Source of the DNA: Brevibacterium sp.
Lineage (GTDB): Bacteria; Actinomycetota; Actinomycetes; Actinomycetales; Brevibacteriaceae
Reading direction: 5' to 3'
Length of the DNA stretch: 64,000 nucleotides
NCBI RefSeq assembly: GCF_031179145.1
Contig: NZ_JAPSIB010000002.1
Span: forward strand, 186,001 to 250,000
The notes under the pieces were generated by a model. It saw only the letters and a list, made by a program, of their open reading frames with translations, ran no database searches and had not been told where the DNA came from. The translations under genes were made by a program, and so were the position numbers. Shown piece by piece: positions 34,702 through 45,973 of the stretch; within the stretch, counting starts at the first letter, position 1, and every line of letters begins with the position of its first letter.

Positions 34702-35472
34702 TCAGTTCGGCGCCGGGGACTCGGTCTCGGAGTCGCCTTCGTCGGCCCTCTCCGTCTCGGCTTTCTCCTTCTCCGCCTTGCGCTTCTCCTCGGCCTCTTC
34801 CTTCTCCTTGGCCTTGGTGGCTTCGTCCTTCTCCAGTTCGAAGCCCACCGGCTTGCTCTCCTTGTCACCGAGCTTGACGACGAGCTCGTACTCCCCCGGA
34901 CCGAAATCGTCCTTCGTCCGGTTGCAGTTCTTGTCCACCGGGATGCGGTTCCACTTCAGCTGCGCATCCTTCTCGGTCTGCGGCGCGAACTCCGTGGACA
35001 CCTCCGCGTTCTCGTCGTCGACGGCGCAGTACCTCGAGGACCAGACGACGTCGCCCTCCTTCTTCACGAGGAATTCCTGGTTCTTCGTTCCCACCTCGAT
35101 CAGACAGGTCACATTGTGATTGTTCGCGATCTTCAGTTTGAACTTCGGCTCTGCGTCCTCTGCGTAGCTCTTCTTGTCGGCCTCCGCGCTGATGGTGACC
35201 TTGTCCTCGGCACAGCGCCCGCTCGCCGCGGTCTCATCCGGCACCGGCGCCGTGGGTGTCGGTGACTGCGAGGTCGTGCTCTCGGCCGCGGCGTCGTTCT
35301 TCGAACCGCTGATCGCGTTGACGATCCCGACGACTCCGAGCACCAGCAGCGACAGCACCACGAGGCTGAGCACGGCCAGGGTGATACGGCGGCGGCGGTA
35401 CACGTGAGAAGGCAGCTTCCCGCTAGACTGGCGGGGCTGCCGCGGCTGCGGACCACGATTGGAAGGAGTCAT
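34702..35472 (-). CDS. Single-pass membrane protein with extracytoplasmic Cys-containing domain (conserved actinobacterial)
   Basis: 256 residues. A basic, cytoplasmic N-terminus (about 1-29), one membrane helix (ITLAVLSLVVLSLLVLGVVGIV, about 30-51, described by position), a Ser/Thr/Pro linker and an exported domain of about 130 residues with four cysteines (GRCAED, VTCLIEVG, RYCAVDD, KNCNRTKDD) that could form two disulfides. It ends in a highly charged Lys/Glu coiled-coil-like tail (ATKAKEKEEAEEKRKAEKEK). A membrane protein of this kind lies between disA and mutY in mycobacteria (Rv3587c). ATG at 35472 is divergent from mutY. Function unknown. Confidence 0.8.
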   Translation of the reverse strand: MTPSNRGPQPRQPRQSSGKLPSHVYRRRRITLAVLSLVVLSLLVLGVVGIVNAISGSKNDAAAESTTSQSPTPTAPVPDETAASGRCAEDKVTISAEADKKSYAEDAEPKFKLKIANNHNVTCLIEVGTKNQEFLVKKEGDVVWSSRYCAVDDENAEVSTEFAPQTEKDAQLKWNRIPVDKNCNRTKDDFGPGEYELVVKLGDKESKPVGFELEKDEATKAKEKEEAEEKRKAEKEKAETERADEGDSETESPAPN

Positions 35473-35508
35473 CGCTTTGAGCCTAGGGCGAAGCGATTGC
35501 GCATCCAA

Positions 35509-36543
35509 ATGACACACCGGAACACCGCCGAAAACCGACCGCAGAGCGACTTCACCACGGTCGCCGACGACGACATCCGCAGAGTCCGCCGGACGATCAT
35601 CTCCTGGTTCGAATCGGCCGCTCGCCCACTTCCGTGGCGGGAGGAAGGCACCAGCGCCTGGGCGATCCTGGTCAGTGAGATCATGTCCCAGCAGACTCCC
35701 GTGTCCCGGGTCGAACCTCGGTGGCGGGAGTGGATGGAGCGCTGGCCCACCCCGGCGGACCTGGCACAGGCCCCCACCGCCGAGGTGCTCCGCCGCTGGG
35801 ATCGCCTCGGCTATCCGCGCCGGGCGCTGCGTCTGCAGGAAGCCGCCCGCGTCATCACCGCGGAGCACGGCGGCAGGGTCCCGACCACGGCGGTCGAACT
35901 GGAGGCACTGCCCGGAATCGGCGCCTACACCGCCGCTGCCGTCGCGTCATTCGCCCATGCCGAGCGCACCACGGTTCTCGACACGAATATCCGTCGCGTC
36001 CTCGTCCGCCTCTTCGTCGGCCGTGAGCGTCCGACCCCTGCCCCGAGCCGCAGGGAGACGGCCTGGGCCGCCCAGTTCGTCCCCGCTGAGCGCCATCAGG
36101 AATGGAATGCCGGAGTGATGGAGTTCGGGGCGCTCATCTGCACGGCCCGCAGTCCCCGCTGCGACGACTGCCCCCTCAGCGATCTCTGCGCGTGGAACCG
36201 CGCCGGGCGACCCGCCTCGGCGACGAAGCCCTCGTCCCAGAAGTGGGCAGGAACGGACCGACAGCTCCGTGGGGCCATCATGGATGTCCTCAAAGCCGCG
36301 CACAGGGACGTCGAGCCGAACTCGGACGACGGTCACACCTCGGTGCCGGTTGATCTGCTCCTCGCACCGACCGCCGAGGTGGATTCCCGGCTGCTCGACT
36401 CCCTGGGCCCGGCGACGTCGACGTCCCTGAGCCGGATGCGCGACCTCAGCGCCGACTCGGACCGGGTGTCACGTCTGATCTCCGATCTCGTCTCCGACGG
36501 CCTGGCCGAGCGTCACGGGGACAGGCTCGGCCTCCCCCGCTGA
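35509..36543 (+). CDS. mutY: A/G-specific adenine glycosylase MutY
   Basis: A 344-residue base-excision repair enzyme removing adenine mispaired with 8-oxoguanine. Helix-hairpin-helix LEALPGIGAYTAAAVASFAH (about 125-144) with catalytic Asp in TVLDTNIRRVLV (about 150); catalytic-pocket Glu in SEIMSQQTPVSRV (about 54); and the 4Fe-4S loop with C-x6-C-x2-C-x5-C (CTARSPRCDDCPLSDLC, about 209-225). The C-terminal part (about 245-344) is not a Nudix-like 8-oxoG domain but looks helical with a winged-helix-like end (SRLISDLVSDGLAERHGDRL). ATG at 35509. Confidence 0.93.
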   Translation: MTHRNTAENRPQSDFTTVADDDIRRVRRTIISWFESAARPLPWREEGTSAWAILVSEIMSQQTPVSRVEPRWREWMERWPTPADLAQAPTAEVLRRWDRLGYPRRALRLQEAARVITAEHGGRVPTTAVELEALPGIGAYTAAAVASFAHAERTTVLDTNIRRVLVRLFVGRERPTPAPSRRETAWAAQFVPAERHQEWNAGVMEFGALICTARSPRCDDCPLSDLCAWNRAGRPASATKPSSQKWAGTDRQLRGAIMDVLKAAHRDVEPNSDDGHTSVPVDLLLAPTAEVDSRLLDSLGPATSTSLSRMRDLSADSDRVSRLISDLVSDGLAERHGDRLGLPR

Positions 36544-36559
36544 CGGAGTCGGCGCTCTT

Positions 36560-37156
36560 CTACAGGTACTTGATCATCCGGGTGTTGCCCAAGGTGTTCG
36601 GCTTGACCCGGGCGAGGTCGAGGAATTCGGCGACGCCCTCGTCGGCCGAGTGGAGGAGTTCGATGTAGACCTCGGGTGAGACCGGGATGCCTTTGATCTC
36701 CTCGAACCCCAGCGACCGGAAGAAGCCGGTCTCGAAGGTCAGGCAGAACACCCGGTCGACGCCGATCTCCTGCGCATCGGCGAGCAGCTGCCGGATCAGG
36801 GCTTTGCCGACTCCCCTGCCCCGGTAGTCCGGGGAGGTCGCGACGGTCCGAGCCTCGGCGAGGTCGCTCCAGATGACGTGGAGAGCCGCGCATCCGGCGA
36901 GCATCTCGCTGCCGTCGGGCTGCGGATCGACGACCAGCCAGAACTCCTGCAATGACTCGTAGTAGGTGACGGTGTCCTTGGCCAACAGGATCCGCTGCTC
37001 GGCCAACGGCTCCACCAGAGCCTCGATCGCCTTCACATCGCTCGTTCGCGCCCGGCGCAGATACAGCCCGCCGGGAAGCCCGTGACTGTGGTGGTGATGC
37101 TGGGACAGGCTGTCGTGGTCGAAGGTGTGCGCGGGAGAGCTCATGGGTTCATTCAA
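36560..37156 (-). CDS. GNAT-family amino-acid N-acetyltransferase (ArgA-like, short type)
   Basis: A 198-residue GNAT protein. The acetyl-CoA motif A is in EARTVATSPDYRGRGVGKAL (RGRGVG, about 105-124), followed by FCLTFETGFFRSLGFEEI. This matches the short single-domain N-acetylglutamate synthase (Rv2747-type) of actinobacteria, which starts arginine synthesis; other amino acceptors are possible. The N-terminus carries a His-rich stretch SQHHHHSHG (about 18-26), which may bind metal or be a dispensable tail. ATG at 37156 is used; ATG at 37144 is equally plausible and neither has a strong ribosome-binding site. Confidence 0.82.
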   Translation of the reverse strand: MNEPMSSPAHTFDHDSLSQHHHHSHGLPGGLYLRRARTSDVKAIEALVEPLAEQRILLAKDTVTYYESLQEFWLVVDPQPDGSEMLAGCAALHVIWSDLAEARTVATSPDYRGRGVGKALIRQLLADAQEIGVDRVFCLTFETGFFRSLGFEEIKGIPVSPEVYIELLHSADEGVAEFLDLARVKPNTLGNTRMIKYL

Positions 37157-37221
37157 CCACTGCCCGCGAACCCGTGACGCATCCGCCGTTCCCCACTGTC
37201 TTGTCTCCGGGCAGACGAAAA

Positions 37222-37284
37222 GGTGGTCACAGACCTGAGGAGATTCCAGGAAGAACCCGGAAATCCCTCAGGTCTGTGACCACC
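37222..37284. repeat. 63-bp palindromic element, copy 1 (possible clpC terminator)
   Basis: Two perfect 19-bp arms (37222-37240 and 37266-37284; left arm GGTGGTCACAGACCTGAGG) around a 25-bp loop. It lies 86 bp past the clpC stop. A second element with the same left arm apart from one base, equal arm and loop lengths, lies at 59287-59349. There is no T-tract. Confidence 0.9.
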
Positions 37285-37369
37285 AATCAGCCGTCAGCTC
37301 GTGTCGGCAGCACCCGTCGGCAGCTCACGCCAGCGGTCGCGGTCGGTGCGTCACCGGCCGCCGCGCCGG

Positions 37370-39928
<2,559 letters not shown>

Positions 39929-40321
39929 ATTCATCCTCCTCGGTCTTGTATTCTTATGAGCGTAACGACGAATCCCCGGGATGTATTGCACGTTTCGCCC
40001 TCAGCCGAAACCGTTTGGCTGTGCGCGAAATTGGGTTGCGAGCGGGTAACGCCTGCGACCGCCCGGCGGTCTGCCGCTCGGCTCTGCGCACAAGGCGGGC
40101 TGAGCTCAGGAAACGAGGCCGCAGCGAATCATCATTCGCGGAAGTGCTCTTTCTGCACAAAGCATGTGAATGAGCACCGGCCGCGACCACGGTTCTCGAT
40201 TACCGCAGAAATGCCTCCCGGCAGAGATGATGAAGCTCCCATCGAAGAACAACCGACGGTGACATAATTGTGACTCACCTCACCGATATCGGCACCGATT
40301 TCCCGTGACCGCTCCGCCAGG

Positions 40322-40435
40322 CATTCCGATTCCCGTCCGCGCTGCCATTCCCGTCAGCACTGACATTCCTGTCAGCACTGACATTCGTGGCACCGCTGCC
40401 ATTCCTGTCACCGCTGTCATTCCTGACCCGGCTGA
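40322..40435. repeat. 18-bp tandem repeat, five units plus a longer leading unit
   Basis: Units begin CATTCC or CATTCG at 40346, 40364, 40382, 40400 and 40418, exactly 18 bp apart, typified by CATTCCTGTCAGCACTGA. A related 24-bp unit begins at 40322. The period preserves reading frame, but no start or conserved protein supports translation. Confidence 0.85.
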
Positions 40436-40572
40436 TTTCAAATGTGCGTCACTTCGCACCTCTCACCACTGTTCGGAGAGGACCGTGATTCGGATTGTGC
40501 AGAATGCGCCGCAATTCCCTTTGCGGCGGCGAATCCTCCGTGCACTCGGCATTCCGCTCTCCTCGGGTACGC

Positions 40573-40605
40573 CGAAGGGCCGACGGCAATGCCGTCGGCC
40601 CTTCG
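40573..40605 (-). terminator. Terminator hairpin downstream of lsr2
   Basis: A 16-bp perfect inverted repeat (40573-40588 with 40590-40605; arm CGAAGGGCCGACGGCA) with a one-base centre, beginning 12 bp past the lsr2 stop. No T-tract follows, as is common in high-GC actinobacteria. Confidence 0.75.
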
Positions 40606-40616
40606 TCAAACTTCAG

Positions 40617-40961
40617 TCAGCCGTTGTTCGCGGCTTCGTAGGCCTGCACGATCTCCTGCGGAATGCGCCCGCGATCACCGAGCTGGTAACCATTGGCCTG
40701 CGCCCATTCGCGGATCTTCGCGGTATCCCGCTTCGGACCGGAACCACCGGAACCCGAATTCGAGCGACGACCGCGTCCACCGGTATTGGCGACGCGACGG
40801 GCCTTTGCGACATACGGAGCGAAGGTCTGGCGCAGCTTCTCTGCATTCTCGCTCGAAAGTTCGAGCTCATATGTGGCCTGATCAATGCTGAATCGCACAG
40901 TTTCAGCTGCTTCAGAACCATCAAGATCATCCGTCAGGACGAGTCGCATCTCCCTTGCCAT
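40617..40961 (-). CDS. lsr2: Nucleoid-associated protein Lsr2
   Basis: A 114-residue H-NS-like bridging protein that binds A/T-rich DNA and silences acquired genes. N-terminal dimerisation domain MAREMRLVLTDDLDGSEAAE, then YELELSSENAEKLRQTFAPY; a Gly/Arg/Ser-rich linker (GGRGRRSNSGSGGSG); and the C-terminal DNA-binding domain IREWAQANGYQLGDRGRIPQ, with the RGR minor-groove motif near residue 101, followed by EIVQAYEAAN. ATG at 40961 has GGAAAGAG upstream. Its 5' end overlaps the small membrane protein gene by 35 bp, linking it to lysS, as in mycobacteria (lysS-lsr2-clpC order). Confidence 0.96.
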   Translation of the reverse strand: MAREMRLVLTDDLDGSEAAETVRFSIDQATYELELSSENAEKLRQTFAPYVAKARRVANTGGRGRRSNSGSGGSGPKRDTAKIREWAQANGYQLGDRGRIPQEIVQAYEAANNG

Positions 40962-41172
40962 GATCACTCTTTCCATAATCAGATTTGTTCGACTGAGTCA
41001 GCTTAACATCTGATTCGGCATTATCGGTGATTTCATTAACTTCATGCTCTGAATAGAATTTCTCGATCTGCTCACGTTCCCTGCGATCTGCGCGCAGGAT
41101 GTTTCGCATCACGTACCAGAACAGCAATCCCACACAGATCGACGGCAGAAGAGCTTTGATCAGGTCCATCAT
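40927..41172 (-). CDS. Small single-pass membrane protein between lysS and lsr2
   Basis: 81 residues: a short N-terminus, one hydrophobic helix (LIKALLPSICVGLLFWYVM, about 4-22), a basic juxtamembrane RADRREREQ and a polar tail rich in Asn, Asp, Lys and Ser. Its start ATG shares a base with the lysS TAA stop, and its 3' end overlaps lsr2 by 35 bp, so it is translated within the lysS-lsr2 transcript. Small membrane proteins at this spot are seen in related actinobacteria. Function unknown. Confidence 0.78.
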   Translation of the reverse strand: MMDLIKALLPSICVGLLFWYVMRNILRADRREREQIEKFYSEHEVNEITDNAESDVKLTQSNKSDYGKSDHGKGDATRPDG

Positions 41173-42731
41173 TAACTCAGCCCTCCCTCGGGCAATTCCG
41201 ACTTCGCAGAAGCGAGCGGTTTGGTGAAGGGGAAGAGAATGGTTTCGCGGATGCCCAGACCGGTCAATGCCATGAGCAGCCGGTCGAGTCCCATGCCCAT
41301 GCCTCCTGTCGGCGGCATTCCATGTTCCATGGCGGTGAGGAATTCCTCGTCCAGGCCCATGGCCTCATCATCGCCGCGGGCCGCGTCGGCGGCCTGGGCT
41401 TCGAACCTCTGCCGCTGGATCACCGGATCGACCAGCTCGGAATAGCCTGTCGCCAATTCGAATCCGCGCACATAGAGATCCCATTTCTCCACGACCCCCT
41501 TCTTCGTCCGGTGCTCGCGCACCAGTGGGGAGGTGTCGACGGGGAAATCGGTGACGAAGGTCGGCGCCCACAGCTTGTCGCCGTAGAAGTGCTCCCACAG
41601 CTCTTCGACATATTTGCCGTGCGATCGGAACACTCCGCTCAGATCGACTCCGTTGTCGGCGGCGATCCGGTCGAGGACGTCGAGTCCGGTCTCCGGGGTG
41701 ACCTCGACGCCGGATTCCTCGCTCAGGGTCTCGTACATGCTGACCACGGCCCAGTCCCCACCGAAGTCGTAGTCGGTTCCGTCCTCCAAGGTCACGACCA
41801 GGGAGCCGGTGGCGTCCTGCGCGGCATTCTGCACGAGGGTCTTCGTCAGGTCGGCGATCGAGTGATAGTCGCCGTAGGACTGGTAGGCCTCGAGCATCGC
41901 GAATTCCGGGGAGTGCGTCGAGTCGGCGCCTTCGTTGCGGAAGTTGCGATTGATCTCGAAGACGTTCTCGATTCCGCCGACGATCGCGCGCTTGAGGAAC
42001 AGTTCGGGTGCGATGCGCAGGTACATGTCGATGTCGTAGGCATTCATGTGCGTCTTGAAGGGCCTCGCCGAGGCTCCTCCATGCATGACCTGCAGCATCG
42101 GCGTCTCGATCTCGATGAAGTCCTGCTCGGCGAAGGTCCGGCGCAGCGAGCTGACGACGGCCGCCCGGGTCCGCATCGTGCGCCGGGCGGCTTCACGTGT
42201 GACGAGGTCGAGGTAGCGCTGGCGCACCCGGGTGTCCTCGGCCAGTTCCGTGTGCAGTCCCGGCAGCGGTCGCAGCGCCTTGCTGGCCATCGCCCAGGAA
42301 TCGGCGAGCACGGACAGCTCACCCCGCTTCGACTTGATGACCCTGCCGTGGACGAAGATGAAGTCACCCAGGTCGACATCGGTCTTGAAGTCGTCAAGCC
42401 GTTCCTGGCCGACCTCACGCAGGGACAGCATTCCCTGCAGGCGCGTCCCATCTCCGGACTGCAGGGTGACGAAGCAGAGCTTGCCGGTCGTGCGGACGAA
42501 GACGACACGACCGACGACTCCGACGATGTCGTCGGTCTCGTCACCGGCGTCGAGATCGTCATGGGCGGCGTGCACCTCGGCGAGGGTGTGAGTGCGCTCG
42601 ACGCCGACCGGATAGGCTTCGACACCGGAGTCCAACAGCCTCTGCCGTTTGTCCTTCCGAATCCGGATCTGCTCCGGATCGAGGTGGTCCGTCGAGGGGT
42701 CCGTGAGAGTGTTCGACTCAGTATCTGCCAT
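41172..42731 (-). CDS. lysS: Lysyl-tRNA synthetase (class II)
   Basis: A 519-residue enzyme charging tRNA-Lys. N-terminal OB-fold anticodon domain ([20 protein letters not shown]), class II motif 2 in [20 protein letters not shown] (about 262-281) and motif 3 in [15 protein letters not shown] (about 481-495). Length is standard for the bacterial LysRS-II. ATG at 42731. It precedes the small membrane gene and lsr2. Upstream, 53 bp separate it from the DUF2520 gene; panC, panD and coaX, usual in this gap, are absent. Confidence 0.96.
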   Translation of the reverse strand: MADTESNTLTDPSTDHLDPEQIRIRKDKRQRLLDSGVEAYPVGVERTHTLAEVHAAHDDLDAGDETDDIVGVVGRVVFVRTTGKLCFVTLQSGDGTRLQGMLSLREVGQERLDDFKTDVDLGDFIFVHGRVIKSKRGELSVLADSWAMASKALRPLPGLHTELAEDTRVRQRYLDLVTREAARRTMRTRAAVVSSLRRTFAEQDFIEIETPMLQVMHGGASARPFKTHMNAYDIDMYLRIAPELFLKRAIVGGIENVFEINRNFRNEGADSTHSPEFAMLEAYQSYGDYHSIADLTKTLVQNAAQDATGSLVVTLEDGTDYDFGGDWAVVSMYETLSEESGVEVTPETGLDVLDRIAADNGVDLSGVFRSHGKYVEELWEHFYGDKLWAPTFVTDFPVDTSPLVREHRTKKGVVEKWDLYVRGFELATGYSELVDPVIQRQRFEAQAADAARGDDEAMGLDEEFLTAMEHGMPPTGGMGMGLDRLLMALTGLGIRETILFPFTKPLASAKSELPEGGLS

Positions 42732-42784
42732 GCGGTCAAGGCTACCGTGGTCCCCGCCCCCGGCGGAATTCGAGGCTCCCGCAC

Positions 42785-43669
42785 TCAGCCCAATCGGCTC
42801 AGGAGCTCCTGGGCCTGTGCCTCGGTGATCCGGCCCAGGCTCAGCGCCTTCGCGGTGGTCGACCGGGCCAGGGCGCGGTAGCTGTCGCGGGCCGCCGGCG
42901 AGGACACGCTGAGGCTGTATTCGCCGAGTGCGGCGAGGTGGGCCTCGACCGTTCCGACGTCACCGCGGCTGACCGGCCCGGTCAGTGCCTTCGCACCGTT
43001 CTGCAGGGTGTTCGCGGCACTCGCATCGACGAGCGCTGACAGCACGCGGGACGCGTCCTCGACCCCCACCTCGGCGAGCATCTCCATCGCTTCGCTGATG
43101 ATCGTGATCGTATGGTTCGACGCGTGCGTGATCGCGGCGTGGTAGAGGGGACGGTCCGCCTCGGCGATCTCGATCGGTTCGGCGCCCATCTCCACGACCA
43201 GCGCCTCGCCGACGGGGCGGATCGGGGCGGGAGCTGTCACCGCGACCGTCGAGCGCCGCAGCCGGGGCAGGTCCACCTCGGTGCCGGTGAACGACAGCGA
43301 CGGGTGCAGGGCGATGGGAAGCGCGCCGAGGCGGGTCCCGGCCTCGAGAACGTCGGTTCCGTGCCGGCCCGCGCAGTGGATGAGGATCTGCCCCGAATGG
43401 ATCCGGCCCAGCTTCGCCAGTCCGCCCGTCAAGGATGCGATCTCATCGTCGGGGACGGCGAGGAGCAGCAGCTCGGCGCGCTCGGCGATGTCGTCGGGCG
43501 GCAGGACCGGAACTCCGGGGAGCATGTCCTCTGCTCTCTCGCGACTGGCCGCCGAGGTCGCGCTGACGCCGATGATCGCGTGTCCCGCCTGCCTCCAGGC
43601 GGCGCCGATCACGGCTCCGACCTTTCCGCAGCCGATGATTCCGATGCCGAGTCGGGGCGCGTCGGTCAC
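42785..43669 (-). CDS. Rossmann-like DUF2520 domain protein
   Basis: A 294-residue protein with an N-terminal NAD(P)-type Rossmann motif ([20 protein letters not shown], about 8-27), [16 protein letters not shown], and a C-terminal helical DUF2520 domain ([20 protein letters not shown] about 183). The layout is that of a 6-phosphogluconate-dehydrogenase-like oxidoreductase; in actinobacteria it is conserved next to panC and the folate genes and its reaction is not established. GTG at 43669 overlaps the upstream PH-domain gene's stop (GTGA). Confidence 0.9.
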   Translation of the reverse strand: MTDAPRLGIGIIGCGKVGAVIGAAWRQAGHAIIGVSATSAASRERAEDMLPGVPVLPPDDIAERAELLLLAVPDDEIASLTGGLAKLGRIHSGQILIHCAGRHGTDVLEAGTRLGALPIALHPSLSFTGTEVDLPRLRRSTVAVTAPAPIRPVGEALVVEMGAEPIEIAEADRPLYHAAITHASNHTITIISEAMEMLAEVGVEDASRVLSALVDASAANTLQNGAKALTGPVSRGDVGTVEAHLAALGEYSLSVSSPAARDSYRALARSTTAKALSLGRITEAQAQELLSRLG

Positions 43670-45453
43670 TGGTGGTTCTCCGTGAACTCTCGGGCTTCGG
43701 CGTCGAAGCGCTGACGGGCGAGACGAGTGCGCTCCGCGTGCTCGCGGAAGAAGCGCAGGGCGTGGTCCCGGGACTGGTGGGTGACCCGCGGGTTGATCGG
43801 CCCGGCCGTGGAGTGCACGGCGACGGTTCCCAGGCCGAGGGCGCGCTGCAGCGGCCCCTGCCGGTACTGCATCGACTGGACGCGTTCGTGCGGCACGAAG
43901 TCGACGCGACGCTCGAGCGCCCCCAGGCGCAGAATGAGCAGCGCCGAGGTCAGCGTATAGGCCCTCCGCTTCCACACCACTGGGTCGATGATCCGGCTGG
44001 AGGGCGGCTGCCCGTGGAACAGGGCTTCGGCGGCGGGCGCCTCGGGGTCGGTCGACTTGCGGTCGAACATCGCGGAGAGGATGAGGCTGCGAGCGCTGAC
44101 TCCGTCCTCGACCTGCGGTTCGGGCAGGGCCAGGCCGATCATCAGAAGCGCCTGATCGATGTCACCGACGGGAAGCAGCAGATTCGTGTCCGCTGCGTCT
44201 GAACCGCTGGCGATGTTGTACTCGGCCTTCCACCATCCGGTCAGACGCCACAGGAGCGGCTGGTGCAGGCTGACCGCCTGCACCCGGTCGAGGGGAATGA
44301 CCTTGCGGGAGGTGGAGAACAGCCCGTGGCTGACGGAGAGACCGGATTCGGTCATCCTGACCACGAAGTTCGCATTGCCCAGGTCCTTCTTGACCACGGC
44401 GCCGGCGGCGAACAGTCCGGGCAGCACTCCGAAGAACAGCGGAACGGCGACCTCGGTGAGTCCGAGGACGAACAGGACGCCGACGGCGACGAGCAGCCCG
44501 AGGAAGATGAGGACGGTGATGAGCGTCTCGGTCTTGAGCAGGGAGGCGGCGACCACTCGGTGCACGGGGACGCGGATGATCTCCCCCTCCCGTCCCAGCT
44601 CGGTGGTGACCTGGTAGGGCGCGAGCATCGAGTTGAGGCTGTCCTCGACCTCGCTCGCCGCGCCGCCGGCGATCGCATCGAGCCTCTTGGTCAACCGCAC
44701 GCCGATGCTGTCGCCGCGGCGTTCGGGCACCGAGAGGTCCACCGGCGGCGCATCGACCGACGCGGCGTCGGGCCCGTCCCCTGCGACCCCGGTGGCGGTG
44801 ACCCCGGTGGCGGTGTCCCCGATGGCGCTGTCTGCCGCCGGGGCCGAGGGCGCACCCCGGTTCTCCTTGACGTCCCGGACGGCGCCCAGCAGCTCGTCGC
44901 GCAGGACCTCCGCCTTCCGCCTGCTCAAGTACTTCAGCGACACGTTCGAGTCGCTTCCACCGGCGACGTCGAAGACGAGTTCGGCCAGGCCGAACAGGCG
45001 CGGCAGGAGCTTCTGCTTGAGGTCGATCGACTGGACCCGGTCCAGCCGCGCCTTGCGCTGCTTCTTGACCACGAGTCCGGACCGGGCATAGAGCGCATCC
45101 TCGTCCACCCGGTACCCCATCACCTTCCACGCCAGCCAGCTGCAGACACCGGCGACGAGGACGATCAGGATGATCGCCCCGAGCCCGGCCAGCAGGATCA
45201 GTGGGTGGGAGCGCAGCCAGTCCGCGGCGGTCAGGTCGACGCCCTCCCCCGTGGCGATGCCCTCGAGGGCGCCCTGGATGAAGTCCTGCGCGGCGTAGGC
45301 CGCGGCGATGACGATGACGACGAGCACGCCGAGGCTGTTCATGATCGGCGTCAGCGGGTGCACCCGGTGCCAGACCTCGGGTGCCGCCACAGCTTCGCGG
45401 GTCTCGGCGCTCTCGGGGGTCGGCTGTTCTCGGTCGGTGAACTCGGCAGGCAT
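43666..45453 (-). CDS. Membrane protein with repeated bacterial PH (bPH2/YdbT-like) domains
   Basis: A 595-residue protein with two N-terminal helices (SLGVLVVIVIAAAYAAQDFI and ILLAGLGAIILIVLVAGVCS), a bPH2 domain (YRVDEDALYARSGLVVKKQR), a low-complexity Ala/Thr/Gly insertion at about 205-235 (TGVTATGVAG), further helices near 310-350, a second bPH2 domain (FVVRMTESGLSVSHGLFSTS) and a third toward the C-terminus (LTSALLILRLGALERRVDFV, VPHERVQSMQYRQG). Such YdbT-like proteins help resistance to membrane stress in Bacillus. It lies 1 bp after the YdbS-like gene on the same strand, suggesting a YdbS-YdbT type pair. Confidence 0.88.
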   Translation of the reverse strand: MPAEFTDREQPTPESAETREAVAAPEVWHRVHPLTPIMNSLGVLVVIVIAAAYAAQDFIQGALEGIATGEGVDLTAADWLRSHPLILLAGLGAIILIVLVAGVCSWLAWKVMGYRVDEDALYARSGLVVKKQRKARLDRVQSIDLKQKLLPRLFGLAELVFDVAGGSDSNVSLKYLSRRKAEVLRDELLGAVRDVKENRGAPSAPAADSAIGDTATGVTATGVAGDGPDAASVDAPPVDLSVPERRGDSIGVRLTKRLDAIAGGAASEVEDSLNSMLAPYQVTTELGREGEIIRVPVHRVVAASLLKTETLITVLIFLGLLVAVGVLFVLGLTEVAVPLFFGVLPGLFAAGAVVKKDLGNANFVVRMTESGLSVSHGLFSTSRKVIPLDRVQAVSLHQPLLWRLTGWWKAEYNIASGSDAADTNLLLPVGDIDQALLMIGLALPEPQVEDGVSARSLILSAMFDRKSTDPEAPAAEALFHGQPPSSRIIDPVVWKRRAYTLTSALLILRLGALERRVDFVPHERVQSMQYRQGPLQRALGLGTVAVHSTAGPINPRVTHQSRDHALRFFREHAERTRLARQRFDAEAREFTENHQ

Positions 45454-45454
45454 C

Positions 45455-45973
45455 TCAGAGCCCCGCGAGATTCGCCTGGCCGAGGCCGGCGAGACTGTCG
45501 CGCAAACGCTCGGCCTCGTCCCTGGGCAGTCCCGGGATGTTCGCGTCGGTGCTCGCCGAGGCGGTGTGCAGCTTCACCGAGGCCAGGCCGAACATGCGGT
45601 CCACGGGACCGGCATCGACGTCGACGAACTGCAGGCGGCCGTAGGGGACGACAGTGGTGCGGTGGAACATGATCCCACGCCGGATGAGCAGGTCGTCCTC
45701 GCGTTCGGCGAAGCCGATGGCTTTCGCCTGGCGCAGCGTGATGACGGCGATGATGACCGTGAGCAGGGCGATGCCGATCCAGATCAGATGGAGCCAGGTC
45801 AGCTCGTCGAAGATGATGGCCAGCACCAGGCCCGCGATGATCACGGGAATGGCCAGGAACAGCATCCCGACGATCTCCTTGAGTCCGTATCGGGGACTCA
45901 CCCGGTTGAAATCGGGGAAGTCGGCGCGCTCAGCGGCCTCGGTCGGTGGGGATGGGTCGGGGGTGGTGCTCAT
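45455..45973 (-). CDS. Membrane protein with one bPH2 domain (YdbS-like)
   Basis: A 172-residue protein: acidic N-terminus, two membrane helices (EIVGMLFLAIPVIIAGLVLA and LIWIGIALLTVIIAVI), then a bPH2 domain (DDLLIRRGIMFHRTTVVPYG, RLQFVDVDAGPVDRMFGLAS). This is the YdbS-like partner of the larger protein downstream. ATG at 45973 overlaps the DUF3180 gene's stop (ATGA), so it is coupled to the folate cluster. Confidence 0.88.
   Translation of the reverse strand: MSTTPDPSPPTEAAERADFPDFNRVSPRYGLKEIVGMLFLAIPVIIAGLVLAIIFDELTWLHLIWIGIALLTVIIAVITLRQAKAIGFAEREDDLLIRRGIMFHRTTVVPYGRLQFVDVDAGPVDRMFGLASVKLHTASASTDANIPGLPRDEAERLRDSLAGLGQANLAGL

Larger units (their letters stand above)
39929..40616. other. 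688-bp intergenic region upstream of clpC, with tandem repeats and the lsr2 terminator
   Basis: No believable gene is seen on either strand. The clpC-proximal 150 bp should hold its promoter; an imperfect TTTCGC/GCCGAAA pair at 39993-40010 is a weak ClgR-box-like candidate. The middle carries 18-bp tandem repeats. The right end is the lsr2 terminator hairpin. Confidence 0.65.

Noticed and set aside
34387-35265. Plus-strand frame running from the VOC gene through the membrane protein gene
   Set aside because: It is a shifted frame of the VOC gene joined to the antisense of a Lys/Glu-rich gene, giving a false hydrophobic Leu/Val-rich protein.
39993-40010. ClgR-box-like TTTCGC/GCCGAAA upstream of clpC
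   Set aside because: The right half carries an extra base relative to the GTTCGC-N5-GCGAAC pattern, so it is too weak to call as a site.
40305-41006. Plus-strand frame of 233 codons starting in the 18-bp repeats and crossing lsr2
   Set aside because: The repeat gives a hexapeptide pattern, but the rest is antisense to lsr2 and the terminator; no ribosome-binding site or homologue is recognisable.
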